64,000 nt of DNA from the NCBI RefSeq assembly GCF_000521565.1, contig NZ_CP002701.1, positions 579,518 through 643,517 on the forward strand, in the 5' to 3' direction. Source of the stretch: Buchnera aphidicola str. G002 (Myzus persicae) (lineage in GTDB: Bacteria > Pseudomonadota > Gammaproteobacteria > Enterobacterales > Enterobacteriaceae). A program made the position numbers and the translations under genes. The first letter of the stretch is position 1. Each line of letters opens with the position of its first letter. Below the pieces are notes generated by a model that was given only the letters and a program-made list of their open reading frames with translations, was not told the DNA's origin and did not search any database. This document shows positions 30,812 to 40,507 of the stretch, one piece after another.

Positions 30812-32461
30812 TTATATTACAAAAGATTTATAAAAATTAATAAGACCTTGAGTAGAAGAATCATAATTTTTTTCTTGAGTATTATTATTTAAATAATCAT
30901 AAATACTTTTTGATAACTCTTTTCCTATTTCCACACCCCATTGATCAAAACTAAAAATATTTAATATATAACCTTGTACAAAGATTTTATGTTCATATAA
31001 AGCAATTAACGCTCCTAAATTATAAGGAGTTATTTTGCGAATTAAAATGGAATTAGTAGGCTGATTTCCTTGACATATTTGAAAAGGTAAAATTTTATTA
31101 ATATTTTTTCTATTTTGTCCTGATGATATTAACTCATTTAATAGTGTCACTTGAGATTTACCAAAAGCCAATGCTTGTGTTTGAGCTAAAAAATTAGATA
31201 CTAGTTTTAAATGATGGTCACCTATGTCATTATGTGAAAAAATCGGAGCAATAAAGTCACACGGAATTAATTTAGTTCCTTGATGTATCAATTGATAAAA
31301 TGCATGTTGACCGTTTGTACCCGGTTCACCCCAAATAATAGGACCAGTTTGATAAAATATTTTTTTTCCATTTCTATTAATTGATTTACCATTAGATTCC
31401 ATATTAGATTGTTGAAAATATGCAGAAAAACGATGCATATATTGATCATATGGCAATATAGTTTCCGTTTCAGAACCAAAAAAATTAGTATACCAAATAC
31501 TAATCAAAGCTAATAATATCGGTATATTTTTATTATATTCAGTATCATAAAAATGATTATCCATAGAATGAGCACCATCTAAAAAATTCTCAAAATTATT
31601 AAATCCGATTGATAATATAATAGATAAACCTGCTGACGACCATAAAGAAAAACGACCACCAACCCAATCCCAAAATTGAAAGATATTATTAATATTTATA
31701 CCAAAATTTAAAGCATTTTTAATATTAGTAGATAAAGCAAAAAAATGTTTATCTAAAGTATTTATATCTTTAGAAAAATGCAAAAACCATTTTTTGGCAC
31801 TACAAGCGTTAGTTATTGTTTCGTCTGTTGTAAATGTTTTAGAAGCTATTAAAAAAATTGTTTTTTCAGGATTAATTTTTTTTAAAACTTCACTAAGATG
31901 AGTACCATCTATGTTAGAAACGTAGTGCATATTTAAATGGTTTTTATATGGTCGTAATGATTCAGTAACCATATATGGACCTAAATCAGATCCACCAATA
32001 CCAATATTTACAACATCAGAAATAACTTTTCCTGTATAACCTTTCCATTCTCCATTAATAATCGAATCAGAAAAATTCTTCATTTTTTCTAGTATATTAT
32101 TAACATCTATCATAACATTAGAATTATTTACTATAACAGGATCATTACTTCTATTTCGCAAGGCTGTATGTAATACAGAACGGTCTTCTGTTTTATTGAT
32201 TTTAGCTCCAGAAAACATTAATTTTATAGCAGATTTTACATCTACTTCTTTAGCTAAGTTTAATAAATATATTAATGTATCATCATTAATGCGATTTTTT
32301 GAAAAATCAATTAACATTTCTTCTTGAAAAATAATTGAAAATTTTTCAAAACGATTTATATCTGATGAAAAAAAATCTCTTAAATGAATATTTTTTATTT
32401 TTTCAAAATGATTTTTTAAATCTTTATAAGATTTAGTTTTATCAAAATTAATATTTTTCAT
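30812..32461 (-). CDS. pgi: Glucose-6-phosphate isomerase
   Basis: 549 residues, identical in length to E. coli Pgi. Interconverts glucose 6-phosphate and fructose 6-phosphate. The signatures [17 protein letters not shown] near 145, [17 protein letters not shown] near 267 and [15 protein letters not shown] near 504 are intact, including the catalytic Glu and Lys regions. Together with mtlA and mtlD it forms a sugar-entry block between mutL and orn. Confidence 0.97.
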   Translation of the reverse strand: MKNINFDKTKSYKDLKNHFEKIKNIHLRDFFSSDINRFEKFSIIFQEEMLIDFSKNRINDDTLIYLLNLAKEVDVKSAIKLMFSGAKINKTEDRSVLHTALRNRSNDPVIVNNSNVMIDVNNILEKMKNFSDSIINGEWKGYTGKVISDVVNIGIGGSDLGPYMVTESLRPYKNHLNMHYVSNIDGTHLSEVLKKINPEKTIFLIASKTFTTDETITNACSAKKWFLHFSKDINTLDKHFFALSTNIKNALNFGININNIFQFWDWVGGRFSLWSSAGLSIILSIGFNNFENFLDGAHSMDNHFYDTEYNKNIPILLALISIWYTNFFGSETETILPYDQYMHRFSAYFQQSNMESNGKSINRNGKKIFYQTGPIIWGEPGTNGQHAFYQLIHQGTKLIPCDFIAPIFSHNDIGDHHLKLVSNFLAQTQALAFGKSQVTLLNELISSGQNRKNINKILPFQICQGNQPTNSILIRKITPYNLGALIALYEHKIFVQGYILNIFSFDQWGVEIGKELSKSIYDYLNNNTQEKNYDSSTQGLINFYKSFVI

Positions 32462-32752
32462 TAAAAATTTATCTCGTTTGAATATACAATAAATGTTGTA
32501 TTATATGACAAATAAAAAATTTTATATTTAAAAATATAAGATCGTTTAAGTCATTTTTATACTTTTTTAAAAAAGACGATTTATTTATTCCTTTAATATA
32601 AATATTTTCACTTTTTAAAAATATTTACCAGAAAATATATCTATTATATAATTGTATATAATATAAAAAAGAAATAAAAAAAAGAACACGATATCAAATT
32701 AATTATATAATTAGCTTTACATATAAAAATTCTAAATATTTTTGGAAAATAT

Positions 32753-33301
32753 ATGAAATTTAATAAAAAAAATCTAATCTGGATTGATTTAGAAATGACT
32801 GGACTTAATCCAAATATACATCGTATTATTGAAATTGCCACATTGATTACAGACACTGATTTAAATATAATTTCAGAAGGTCCAATAATTCCTATACATC
32901 AAACAAAAAAAAACATTTCAATAATGAATGCGTGGAACACTATGATTCATACAAATAACGGGTTAATTAAACGAGTAGAAAAGAGTTCATATAATGAGCA
33001 TCAAGCAGAAATTGAAACAATACTTTTTTTAAAAAAATGGGTCCCTATTCAATCATCACCAATTTGTGGTAATAGTGTTGGTCAAGATCGAAGATTTTTA
33101 TTTCAATATATGCCCACACTAGAAAATTATTTTCATTATAGATGTATAGACGTTAGTACGATTAAAGAATTAGCTATCCGTTGGAATCCTAAAATCTATC
33201 ATAAATTAAAAAAAAATAGCAAACATAGTGCACTAGAAGATATTTATGAATCTATAATGGAACTAAATTTTTATAGAAAAAATTTTCTTAAATTTCAATA
33301 A
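32753..33301 (+). CDS. orn: Oligoribonuclease
   Basis: 182 residues (E. coli 181). A DEDD-family 3'-5' exonuclease that clears di- to pentanucleotides left by other RNases. LIWIDLEMTGLNPN near residue 8 carries the first two acidic ligands, CGNSVGQDRRFL near 101 the third and HSALEDIYESI near 159 the fourth. tRNA-Gly(GCC) follows 93 bases downstream, as glyVXY follows orn in E. coli. Confidence 0.97.
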   Translation: MKFNKKNLIWIDLEMTGLNPNIHRIIEIATLITDTDLNIISEGPIIPIHQTKKNISIMNAWNTMIHTNNGLIKRVEKSSYNEHQAEIETILFLKKWVPIQSSPICGNSVGQDRRFLFQYMPTLENYFHYRCIDVSTIKELAIRWNPKIYHKLKKNSKHSALEDIYESIMELNFYRKNFLKFQ

Positions 33302-33394
33302 GAATAATTTTTTATCAAAGAAAGCTTGAAAAATATGTTTTATATATATAAGATATAATCTTATATAATAACTAATTATAAAAATGTAAATTTT

Positions 33395-33470
<76 letters not shown>

Positions 33471-33589
33471 ATTATACTCTCTTTTTTTAAAAAAAATTAA
33501 ACAACTTATGCAAAAAGACTTTCTTTAATAAATTAAAAGAGTCACTTTCAAAATAAATATATAAAAATAAAAATGTTAAGGAAAGAAAT

Positions 33590-34491
33590 ATGTTTTCTTT
33601 TAATTTTTACAAACGTATAATATTTTTTATTTTTTTTACTACATTTCCTATTCCATCAAGTAATCATACAAATGATATCGTGTTAAAAAGAAAAAATGAT
33701 AAAAAAACAAACCTAGTATCATATATAAAAAAAAAGAAAATAAAAATATTCAAGCATTTTATTCTTCTGAAAAAATAAAATTAATAAAGAAAAAAATTGA
33801 TTTATCAAAAAAAATTGTCATCGCAATAGACGCAGGGCACGGAGGTCAGGATCCAGGTGCAATAGGACATACTGGATTACAAGAAAAAAAAGTTAATATT
33901 GAAATAGCACTTAAATTACAGAAATTACTAAATAATAATAGAATGTTTAATGCTATTCTAACACGAAATAATGACTCTTATCTTTCACTAAAAAAAAGAA
34001 AACAATTTCTTACAAAAAATCACATAGATTTATTACTTTCTATTCATGTAGACTCTGCTCGAGAACAGTATGTATCAGGAGCATCCGTATGGATTATTTC
34101 TCATAGTAGAATAAATCGTGAAATTAATAATTATTTAAAAAATCAAAAATCAATTGTATATTTTTCTAAAAATATTCAAAAAATTTTCAATGAAAATAAA
34201 TATGATGTGTTTTTAAAAAAAACTATTCTTGATTTACAATCTCACAACTTTCAAAAAATAGAATTAGATTTATCTCAACACATCTTTGAACAGCTTACAA
34301 AAAATATAAAACTACATAAGATATATCTAAATTATGCTAGTTTAGGAATATTAAGTTGTATTAACATACCTTCTATATTAATCGAAACTGGTTTTATTAC
34401 TAATTTTGCAGAAGAAAAAAAATTAAAAACAAAAGATTATCAAAATAAAATAGCTCAATCTATTTATTTGGCTTTAAAAAATTATTTTTAA
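33590..34491 (+). pseudogene. amiB: N-acetylmuramoyl-L-alanine amidase (AmiB-like), frame broken at an A9 run
   Basis: The ATG at 33590 (AAGG upstream) opens with a basic, then hydrophobic signal-like stretch (about residues 1-23), but this frame stops at 33776-33778. One extra A in the nine A at 33727-33735 joins it to the frame running to 34491, giving about 300 residues. The distal part is a clear amidase_3 domain: IVIAIDAGHGGQDPGAIG, LLLSIHVDSA and SILIETGFITN carry the Zn ligands and catalytic Glu. E. coli AmiB (445) has an AMIN domain before and LysM after; both are absent. Conservation of the Zn site suggests a working septal peptidoglycan amidase rescued by slippage. Confidence 0.85.
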
Positions 34492-34541
34492 AATACAAAT
34501 TTTTCTTTAAAAAAATAAAGATAAAAAATATTTTTTTATAT

Positions 34542-34577
34542 TTTAAGCACCTAAATATATAATTCTTAGATGCTTAA
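34542..34577. terminator. Hairpin between convergent amiB and rpmE
   Basis: TTTAAGCACCTAA (34542-34554) pairs with TTAGATGCTTAAA (34565-34577) with one position that is a mismatch on the plus strand and a G-U wobble on the minus strand. T-rich sequence flanks it on the left. Its place between two convergent stops suggests a shared terminator. Confidence 0.5.
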
Positions 34578-34588
34578 ATTGATAGTCT

Positions 34589-34807
34589 TTATACTATTTT
34601 TTTTTTCGTAAATTTAAAACGTTTTTTAAATCTTTCAACACGGCCTCCAGTGTCAATAACTCTTTGTTTTCCTGTATAGAATGGATGACATTTTGCGCAT
34701 ATATCTAAATTTAGATTATGATTGATAGTAGAAAAAACTTCAATTATGTTTCCACAAGAACAAGTAGCTGTTATCTTAGAATAATGGGGATGAATTTTTT
34801 TCTTCAT
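34589..34807 (-). CDS. rpmE: 50S ribosomal protein L31
   Basis: 72 residues from the ATG at 34807 ([13 protein letters not shown]), matching E. coli L31 (70). An AGGAA lies about 10 bases upstream on the minus strand; a longer in-frame start at 34837 has no support. The four zinc-type cysteines C-X-C (CSCGN) and C-X2-C ([13 protein letters not shown]) are kept. rpmE, ftsN and hslVU are also neighbours in E. coli. Confidence 0.97.
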   Translation of the reverse strand: MKKKIHPHYSKITATCSCGNIIEVFSTINHNLNLDICAKCHPFYTGKQRVIDTGGRVERFKKRFKFTKKKIV

Positions 34808-34925
34808 AAAAAATATTCCTAAATTGATTAAAAACATCTATCCTATTATACAATTATTACTATATTAATAGTAAAAAAATAACAATTTATATTCTAATAG
34901 ATTAATAATATATAAAAAAAATAAT

Positions 34926-35174
34926 ATGTATAATGATAAAAATAAAATTAATTCAATATATTTTAAAAAAAAACATAAAAAAAATTATAAATTACATATA
35001 TGTATATTTTTAATTTCAACAATAATGTTTATTTTTTTTTTCTTTTTTAATGTAAATATAAAATGTTTTTCTAAAAAAAAAACAAACTTTGTCCATCAAA
35101 GTAAAAATACAAATCCATTACCTCCTAAACCAAAAGAAAAATGGAAATATATTCAAATATTAAAAAATTTATAA
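34926..35174 (+). CDS. ftsN: Minimal cell-division protein FtsN (membrane anchor plus essential segment)
   Basis: 82 residues against 319 in E. coli. A basic cytoplasmic head (1-22), one membrane segment (about 23-45) and a short periplasmic part ending PLPPKPKEKWKYIQILKNL. That end aligns with E. coli GLPPKPEERWRYIKELE; Trp73, Tyr75 and Leu79 fall on E. coli W83, Y85 and L89, the residues reported as essential in the E-FtsN segment that triggers septal synthesis. The long linker and the SPOR domain are gone, and the following 211 bases hold no remnant. Position directly before hslV matches E. coli ftsN-hslV-hslU. Identity is by this motif and synteny. Confidence 0.85.
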   Translation: MYNDKNKINSIYFKKKHKKNYKLHICIFLISTIMFIFFFFFNVNIKCFSKKKTNFVHQSKNTNPLPPKPKEKWKYIQILKNL

Positions 35175-35385
35175 ACAGGTACTATATTTAAAAAAAAATA
35201 AATTGAATAATTAATATTTCATACAGTAGAAAATTATTTTATTTGAATTATTTTAAATAAAAAAACAAAGAGCAATATTGGTATTTTAAAAAAAATAGAA
35301 CATTCTATTTTAAATAAAAAATAATTTTTTATAGAAAAATAGAAATATATAAAAATAAAAACGTTATATTAAAGAGGCTTTTCTT

Positions 35386-35916
35386 GTGACAACAATATTA
35401 AGTGTAAGATTAAAAAACAAAGTAGTAATTGGAGGTGATGGACAGGCAACTTTAGGCAATACTATTATGAAAAGTAATGTTAAAAAAATTAGATCTCTTT
35501 ATCATGAAAAAGTAATTGCTGGTTTTGCAGGAGGAACCGCAGATGCATTTACTTTATTTGAAATGTTTGAGAAAAAATTAGGAATGTATCAAGGTCATTT
35601 ACAACGTGCAGCCATTGAATTAGCAAAAGATTGGCGATCTGATAGAATGTTACGAAAACTAGAAGCTTTATTAGCAGTAGCGGACAAAGATACTTCGTTA
35701 ATTATTACAGGAACTGGAGATGTTATACAACCTGAAGATGATTTAATCGCTATCGGATCAGGAGGATCTTATGCTCAATCTTCTGCTAAAGCTTTAATAG
35801 AAAATACTGATTTAAACGCTCTTCAAATTGTAGAAAAATCTTTGAATATTGCAGCAAATATTTGTATCTATACAAATCATACTTTTACTATAAAAGAACT
35901 ATTTTCAGAAAAATAA
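35386..35916 (+). CDS. hslV: ATP-dependent protease subunit HslV
   Basis: 176 residues, exactly the E. coli length, from a GTG at 35386 (E. coli also starts GTG). AAAGAGG lies 10 bases before. The catalytic Thr follows the initiator Met ([23 protein letters not shown] region). It forms the proteasome-like core with HslU; the gene for the latter starts 11 bases after the hslV stop. Confidence 0.97.
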   Translation: MTTILSVRLKNKVVIGGDGQATLGNTIMKSNVKKIRSLYHEKVIAGFAGGTADAFTLFEMFEKKLGMYQGHLQRAAIELAKDWRSDRMLRKLEALLAVADKDTSLIITGTGDVIQPEDDLIAIGSGGSYAQSSAKALIENTDLNALQIVEKSLNIAANICIYTNHTFTIKELFSEK

Positions 35917-35927
35917 GGAATATCTCT

Positions 35928-37259
35928 ATGTCTGAAATGACTCCTCCTCAAATTGTTTCTGAACTTGATAAATTTATTATTGGTCAAGAAAAAGCAAAAA
36001 GAGCTGTATCTATTGCATTAAGAAATCGTTGGCGTCGTATGCAATTGAATAGTGAATTACGACATGAAATTACTCCTAAAAATATTTTAATGATTGGACC
36101 CACAGGAGTAGGAAAAACAGAAATTGCAAGACGCTTGGCAAAATTAGCTAATTCTCCTTTTATTAAAGTAGAAGCAACTAAATTTACTGAAGTAGGATAT
36201 GTTGGAAAAGAGGTAGATTCAATTATTCGTGATTTAACTGATGCTGCAATCAAAATGATACGAATAAAAAATATCGAAAAAAATAAAATTCGTGTAGAAG
36301 AAATAGTAGAAGAAAAAATATTAGATGTTCTTGTTCCTACACCTAATAAAAATGTCACAGAAAAAGAAAAAAATGAAAGTTTATTAAAAACTATTCAAAT
36401 ATTTCGAAAAAAATTGAGAGAAGGTGTTTTAGATGAAAAAGAAATAGAAATCAATGTATTAGCTACCACTATGGGTGTTGAAATAATGGCTCCTCCAGGT
36501 ATGGAGGAATTAACTAGTCAATTACAATCTTTATTTCAAAATTTAGGAGGACAGAAAAAAAATAATCGACGTCTTAAAATAAAAGATGCTATTAAAATAT
36601 TAACAGAAGAAGAAGCCGCTAAATTAATAAATCAAGAGGAAATTAAAAAAGAAGCAATAAATGCAGTAGAACAGAATGGTATAGTTTTTATTGACGAAAT
36701 TGATAAAATATGCAAAAGAGGTGATTCTTCTGGTCCAGATATTTCTCGAGAAGGTGTTCAAAGAGATTTATTACCACTAGTTGAAGGTTGTACCGTATCA
36801 ACTAAACATGGAATGGTTAAAACAGATCACATTTTATTTATTGCATCAGGTGCCTTTCAAACATCTACTCCTTCTGATTTAATTCCTGAATTACAAGGAC
36901 GGCTTCCCATTAAAGTCGAATTACAAGCATTAACTATTGATGATTTCGAAAGAATTTTAACTGAACCTAAAGCCTCTCTTACTTCACAATATCAAGCACT
37001 TATGGAAACAGAAGGTGTTCATATAAAATTTACAAAAGAAGGTATACGTAATATTGCAGAAGCAGCTTGGAAAGTAAATGAATCTATGGAAAATATTGGA
37101 GCTCGTCGATTACATACAGTATTAGAAAAATTAATGGAAGATATCTCTTTTAATGCAACTGAAAATCATGGTAATACAATTAAAATTGATTCAAGTTATG
37201 TAGCAAAACATTTAAATCAATTAATATCTAACGAAGATCTTAGTCGTTTTATTTTATAG
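35928..37259 (+). CDS. hslU: ATP-dependent protease ATPase subunit HslU
   Basis: 443 residues from the ATG at 35928 ([20 protein letters not shown]), equal to E. coli; AAGGAA lies 7 bases upstream. The unfoldase that feeds HslV. Walker [16 protein letters not shown] near residue 58, Walker [11 protein letters not shown] near 253 and the C-terminal [11 protein letters not shown] that docks into HslV are complete. A hairpin with a T-run follows the stop. Confidence 0.97.
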   Translation: MSEMTPPQIVSELDKFIIGQEKAKRAVSIALRNRWRRMQLNSELRHEITPKNILMIGPTGVGKTEIARRLAKLANSPFIKVEATKFTEVGYVGKEVDSIIRDLTDAAIKMIRIKNIEKNKIRVEEIVEEKILDVLVPTPNKNVTEKEKNESLLKTIQIFRKKLREGVLDEKEIEINVLATTMGVEIMAPPGMEELTSQLQSLFQNLGGQKKNNRRLKIKDAIKILTEEEAAKLINQEEIKKEAINAVEQNGIVFIDEIDKICKRGDSSGPDISREGVQRDLLPLVEGCTVSTKHGMVKTDHILFIASGAFQTSTPSDLIPELQGRLPIKVELQALTIDDFERILTEPKASLTSQYQALMETEGVHIKFTKEGIRNIAEAAWKVNESMENIGARRLHTVLEKLMEDISFNATENHGNTIKIDSSYVAKHLNQLISNEDLSRFIL

Positions 37260-37288
37260 TTAATTTTCAAAATATTTATCCATTATTA

Positions 37289-37317
37289 TATTCATCTAAA
37301 ATGGATGAATATTTTTA
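37289..37317 (+). terminator. Rho-independent-like terminator after hslU
   Basis: ATATTCATC (37289-37297) is perfectly complementary to GATGAATAT (37305-37313), with a 7-base loop and TTTTA directly after. It sits 30 bases past the hslU stop. Confidence 0.75.
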
Positions 37318-37464
37318 TTAACGATAAAATTAATAATGATTAATTTTAAAATTACTATTGAAAAAAAAAAATAAAACCTTATATGAAAGAAGAAAGTTTT
37401 TTTTATAATTATTTTTTAAAATTTTGAAATTTTTTCTTTTAACAAGAAAAAAAAGGAGTATTTT

Positions 37465-37953
37465 ATGTCTTATCGTTCTCTTTCATTTGTTCCAAGTTTT
37501 AATGACCATGATATTTTTTCAAATAGATTTAATCAAATTGACAAAATGTTTAGTACTTTAACAGGAGAAAAACCAATATCTGATACACCAGTCTATAATC
37601 TTTGCCAAACAAATGAAACAGAATATGAATTAACACTTAGCATTCCTGGATATGAAGAAAAAGAATTAGATATATCTGTACATAACAGTCAATTGTCTAT
37701 TAAAGGAAGAAAAGAAAAACAGAAAGAACAAAATAACAATAATAAAGAGACTATTAAATATTTACATAAAGGGATAATTTTTAATAATTTTTCTCTAAGC
37801 TTTAATTTAGATCATAAGGTTAAAGTAAAAAAAGCAGAGCTATCTTTAGGTTTATTAAAATTGTATTTTGAATGTAGTATTCCAGAAGAAGAGAAACCTA
37901 AAAAAATTTCTATTAATACTCCAAATGATATTAAAAACATTGATAAAAAATAA
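37465..37953 (+). CDS. ibpA: Small heat shock protein IbpA
   Basis: 162 residues (E. coli IbpA 137). An alpha-crystallin-type holdase that binds aggregating proteins. The N-terminus RSLSFVPSFNDHDIFSNRFN resembles IbpA, the crystallin domain covers about residues 45-135 with ELTLSIPGYEEKELDISVHN, and an extended charged tail replaces the short E. coli end. A strong AAGGAG (37453-37458) lies 6 bases before the ATG. In the aphid symbiont this gene is known for a promoter poly(A) change that alters heat tolerance. The spacer here has TATAAT at 37404-37409 and TTGAAA at 37424-37429 but no complete promoter I can defend. Confidence 0.95.
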   Translation: MSYRSLSFVPSFNDHDIFSNRFNQIDKMFSTLTGEKPISDTPVYNLCQTNETEYELTLSIPGYEEKELDISVHNSQLSIKGRKEKQKEQNNNNKETIKYLHKGIIFNNFSLSFNLDHKVKVKKAELSLGLLKLYFECSIPEEEKPKKISINTPNDIKNIDKK

Positions 37954-38000
37954 AATTGAAAAGTAATTCTAACAAAATATTAATAATTTTTTTAAATAAA

Positions 38001-38037
38001 AAATCATTGTACTGACGTGTGATAAGTACAATGATTT
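38001..38037 (+). terminator. 13-bp perfect inverted repeat after ibpA
   Basis: AAATCATTGTACT (38001-38013) and AGTACAATGATTT (38025-38037) pair perfectly around an 11-base loop. It lies 48 bases after the ibpA stop and 25 bases before fpr. A run of T does not follow beyond the stem itself, so an RNA-stabilising or processing hairpin is the alternative. Confidence 0.55.
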
Positions 38038-38062
38038 AAAAAATTATCATTGGGAAAACATA

Positions 38063-38824
38063 ATGAATTCATGGATTAACGCAGATGTTTTAACAATAAA
38101 CAAGTGGACTAATAACTTATTTAGTCTTATTTTAAAAGCTCCTATAGAACCTTTCCATGCTGGACAATTTACTAAGTTAGCTTTATATGATAAACACGAT
38201 TTGTCTAATAGAAAAAAAATTCAAAGAGCTTATTCATATGTGAATGCTCCTTCTGATAAAAATTTAGAAATTTATATTGTTCGAGTATTAAATGGAAAAC
38301 TAAGCAATTTACTATATAATTTAAAAAATGGCGATAAAGTTTTTATTAAAAAACAATCATTTGGTTTTTTTATTATAGATGAAGTACCAGATTGTGAAAC
38401 TTTATGGATGTTTGCTACAGGAACTGCTATAGGTCCATATTGTTCTATTTTAAAAGAAGGGAAAAATCTAAATAGATTTAATAATATTGTTTTAGTACAT
38501 GCAGTAAAATATCATAATGAATTAACTTATCTACCTTTAATGAAAACACTTTCTCAAAAATATAATGGAAAATTAAAGATACAAACTATTGTTAGCAGAG
38601 AAAAACATAAAAAATCTTTAACTGGTAGGATTCCTTTTTTATTAAAAAATAAAATATTAGAAAAAAAAATCGGTTTATCAATGAATGTTCAAAATTCACA
38701 CGTTATGTTGTGTGGCAATCCTAATATGGTAAAAGATACATATTTATTATTAAAAAATGATAGAAATATGCAAAAACATCTGCGTCGTAAAAAAGGTAAT
38801 ATTACAATGGAAAATTATTGGTAA
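38063..38824 (+). CDS. fpr: Ferredoxin/flavodoxin-NADP+ reductase
   Basis: 253 residues (E. coli 248). An FAD enzyme moving electrons between NADPH and flavodoxin or ferredoxin. The FAD-binding [11 protein letters not shown] near residue 54, the NADP-binding [14 protein letters not shown] near 116 and the C-terminal end MENYW (E. coli ...HYW) are conserved. It could supply electrons to radical SAM enzymes and to Fe-S assembly with Fdx encoded at 61360. Confidence 0.96.
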   Translation: MNSWINADVLTINKWTNNLFSLILKAPIEPFHAGQFTKLALYDKHDLSNRKKIQRAYSYVNAPSDKNLEIYIVRVLNGKLSNLLYNLKNGDKVFIKKQSFGFFIIDEVPDCETLWMFATGTAIGPYCSILKEGKNLNRFNNIVLVHAVKYHNELTYLPLMKTLSQKYNGKLKIQTIVSREKHKKSLTGRIPFLLKNKILEKKIGLSMNVQNSHVMLCGNPNMVKDTYLLLKNDRNMQKHLRRKKGNITMENYW

Positions 38825-38840
38825 AATAATTTTATATAAT

Positions 38841-39818
38841 TTAACAACGATCTAATGAGAAAGACATAACCTTACTAATATTTTTTTCTTTTAAAATTAA
38901 CATGATTAATCGATCTAAACCTACTGCTACTCCTGCACAAGGAGGTAACCCATGAGATAAAGCATTTAAAAAACACTCATCTATTTTTTGTATTGGAAGA
39001 TTCATTGAAAGACGTTTTTTATTATCTTTTAAAAAACGATTCTTCTGTTCATCAAAATCTGTTAGTTCATAAAAACCATTTCCTAACTCTACACCTTTAA
39101 AAAATAATTCGAATCTTTCTGATACACGAGAATCTTTTAAATTAACTGCTGCAAGAGATGCTTGTGATATAGGAAAATGATAAACAAATAAGGGTTGTTC
39201 TTTTCCTAAATTAGGTTCTATTTCTAATGTAAATAATAATTGTATAAATTTATTTAAATCATCTTCTAGATAAGTTAAGTGTTCTAATTTTAATTTTTTA
39301 GATATTTGACGAAGTTCTGATAAATTAGTATTTAAAGGATCTATCTTTAAAAAATCTATAAATAAATTTTGATAAGAAATCTTATCTGATTTTTTACATT
39401 GTAAGATTATTTGAAGAAATTCATCAACTTCTGAAATTAATTTTTTCATTGAATAAGAAGGTTGATACCATTCTAAAATAGTAAATTCTGGATTATGATA
39501 TCTACCTAGTTCTTCATTTCTAAAACTATGACAAATTTGGTAAATAGGTCCACTTTCTGCTGCTAACAGACGTTTCATATGATATTCTGGACTAGTAATT
39601 AACCATAGTGGAAATTTATTAATATGATCTAATGTAGAATAATGAGTTTGAAAAGATACTAGATTTACATCAGTAACTGTTGAACGAGATAAAATAGGTG
39701 TTTCTACTTCTAGAACATTTCGTTTTAAAAAAAACAAACGAATATTAGAAATAATTTTAGATCTTTTAATTAAGTTTTGAATTGAAGCACTAGGTTTCCA
39801 AATATTTTTTTCATTCAT
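38841..39818 (-). CDS. epmA: EF-P--(R)-beta-lysine ligase EpmA
   Basis: 325 residues, the same as E. coli EpmA (PoxA/GenX). A truncated class II lysyl-tRNA synthetase homologue that attaches beta-lysine to elongation factor P. VLEVETPILSRSTVTD (motif 1), the FRNEELGRYHNPEFTILEWY stretch (motif 2) and GVAVGLDRLIMLIL (motif 3) are present, with no anticodon-binding domain. It converges with fpr 16 bases away. Confidence 0.96.
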   Translation of the reverse strand: MNEKNIWKPSASIQNLIKRSKIISNIRLFFLKRNVLEVETPILSRSTVTDVNLVSFQTHYSTLDHINKFPLWLITSPEYHMKRLLAAESGPIYQICHSFRNEELGRYHNPEFTILEWYQPSYSMKKLISEVDEFLQIILQCKKSDKISYQNLFIDFLKIDPLNTNLSELRQISKKLKLEHLTYLEDDLNKFIQLLFTLEIEPNLGKEQPLFVYHFPISQASLAAVNLKDSRVSERFELFFKGVELGNGFYELTDFDEQKNRFLKDNKKRLSMNLPIQKIDECFLNALSHGLPPCAGVAVGLDRLIMLILKEKNISKVMSFSLDRC

Positions 39819-39936
39819 ATTGATTTTTTCTTTAAAAATTTATTATTAATGAATAAAAAACAGAATATTTTATCTAAAAAAAACTATTCTATATTTATAA
39901 AATAAGTCTTTAATAAACTACTGATAAATAAAATAA

Positions 39937-40437
39937 ATGATGAATAAAACTGCAATATATCCAGGTACATTTGATCCAATTACATATGGGCACTTAGATA
40001 TTATAACACGTGCAACAAAAATATTTGATAGTATAACCATTGCAATTTCTAATAATTTGAAAAAAAAACCTATTTTTAATTTAAAAGAACGTATCGAGCT
40101 AACACGAAAAGCTACATTGCATCTCAAAAACGTGAAAAAAATACTCGGATTTAATGATTTATTAGCTAATTTAGCTAAAAAAGAAAAAACTAATGTGTTA
40201 ATTAGAGGAGTTAGAACAATATTTGATTTTGATTATGAAATAAAATTAGCTGCTATAAACAAACAAATTTATCCAGATTTAGATAGTATTTTTTTACTCT
40301 CTTCTAAAGAAGTTTCTTTTATATCTTCATCTTTCGTTAAAGAAATTGCAAAATATAAAGGGAACATAAAACCATATCTTCCTAAAGCAGTTCATTGTGC
40401 ATTATTAGAAAAGCTTAATGATGTTTCCATTAAGTAA
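39937..40437 (+). CDS. coaD: Phosphopantetheine adenylyltransferase
   Basis: 166 residues (E. coli 159). Makes dephospho-CoA from phosphopantetheine and ATP. The nucleotidyltransferase motif AIYPGTFDPITYGHLDII (T-X-GH type) lies at residues 6-23, and the second signature EVSFISSSFVKEIA lies near 125. Two adjacent ATGs (39937, 39940) are possible starts. A strong terminator follows. Confidence 0.96.
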   Translation: MMNKTAIYPGTFDPITYGHLDIITRATKIFDSITIAISNNLKKKPIFNLKERIELTRKATLHLKNVKKILGFNDLLANLAKKEKTNVLIRGVRTIFDFDYEIKLAAINKQIYPDLDSIFLLSSKEVSFISSSFVKEIAKYKGNIKPYLPKAVHCALLEKLNDVSIK

Positions 40438-40453
40438 AAATAATTTTCTATAA

Positions 40454-40490
40454 AAAATAATAGGGTATTTTCTATACCCTATTATTTTTT
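40454..40490. terminator. Bidirectional terminator between coaD and the orphan gene
   Basis: ATAGGGTAT (40460-40468) pairs with ATACCCTAT (40474-40482) around the loop TTTCT, and the stem extends outward through A/T pairs to about 15 bp. T-runs lie on the right (plus strand) and A-runs on the left, so it can serve both converging genes. Confidence 0.85.
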
Positions 40491-40507
40491 TAATGATAAA
40501 AACTAAT

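Noticed and set aside
35175-35385. Remnant of the FtsN SPOR domain after ftsN
   Set aside because: All frames are full of stops and none resembles a SPOR repeat.
35984-36358. Minus-strand ORF of 124 codons inside hslU
   Set aside because: Mirror of the conserved HslU ATPase frame; AT-biased codon use makes such open mirrors common.
37381-37464. Sigma-32 promoter for ibpA using TTGAAA at 37424
   Set aside because: No CCCCAT-like -10 lies at the required distance; I could not support it.
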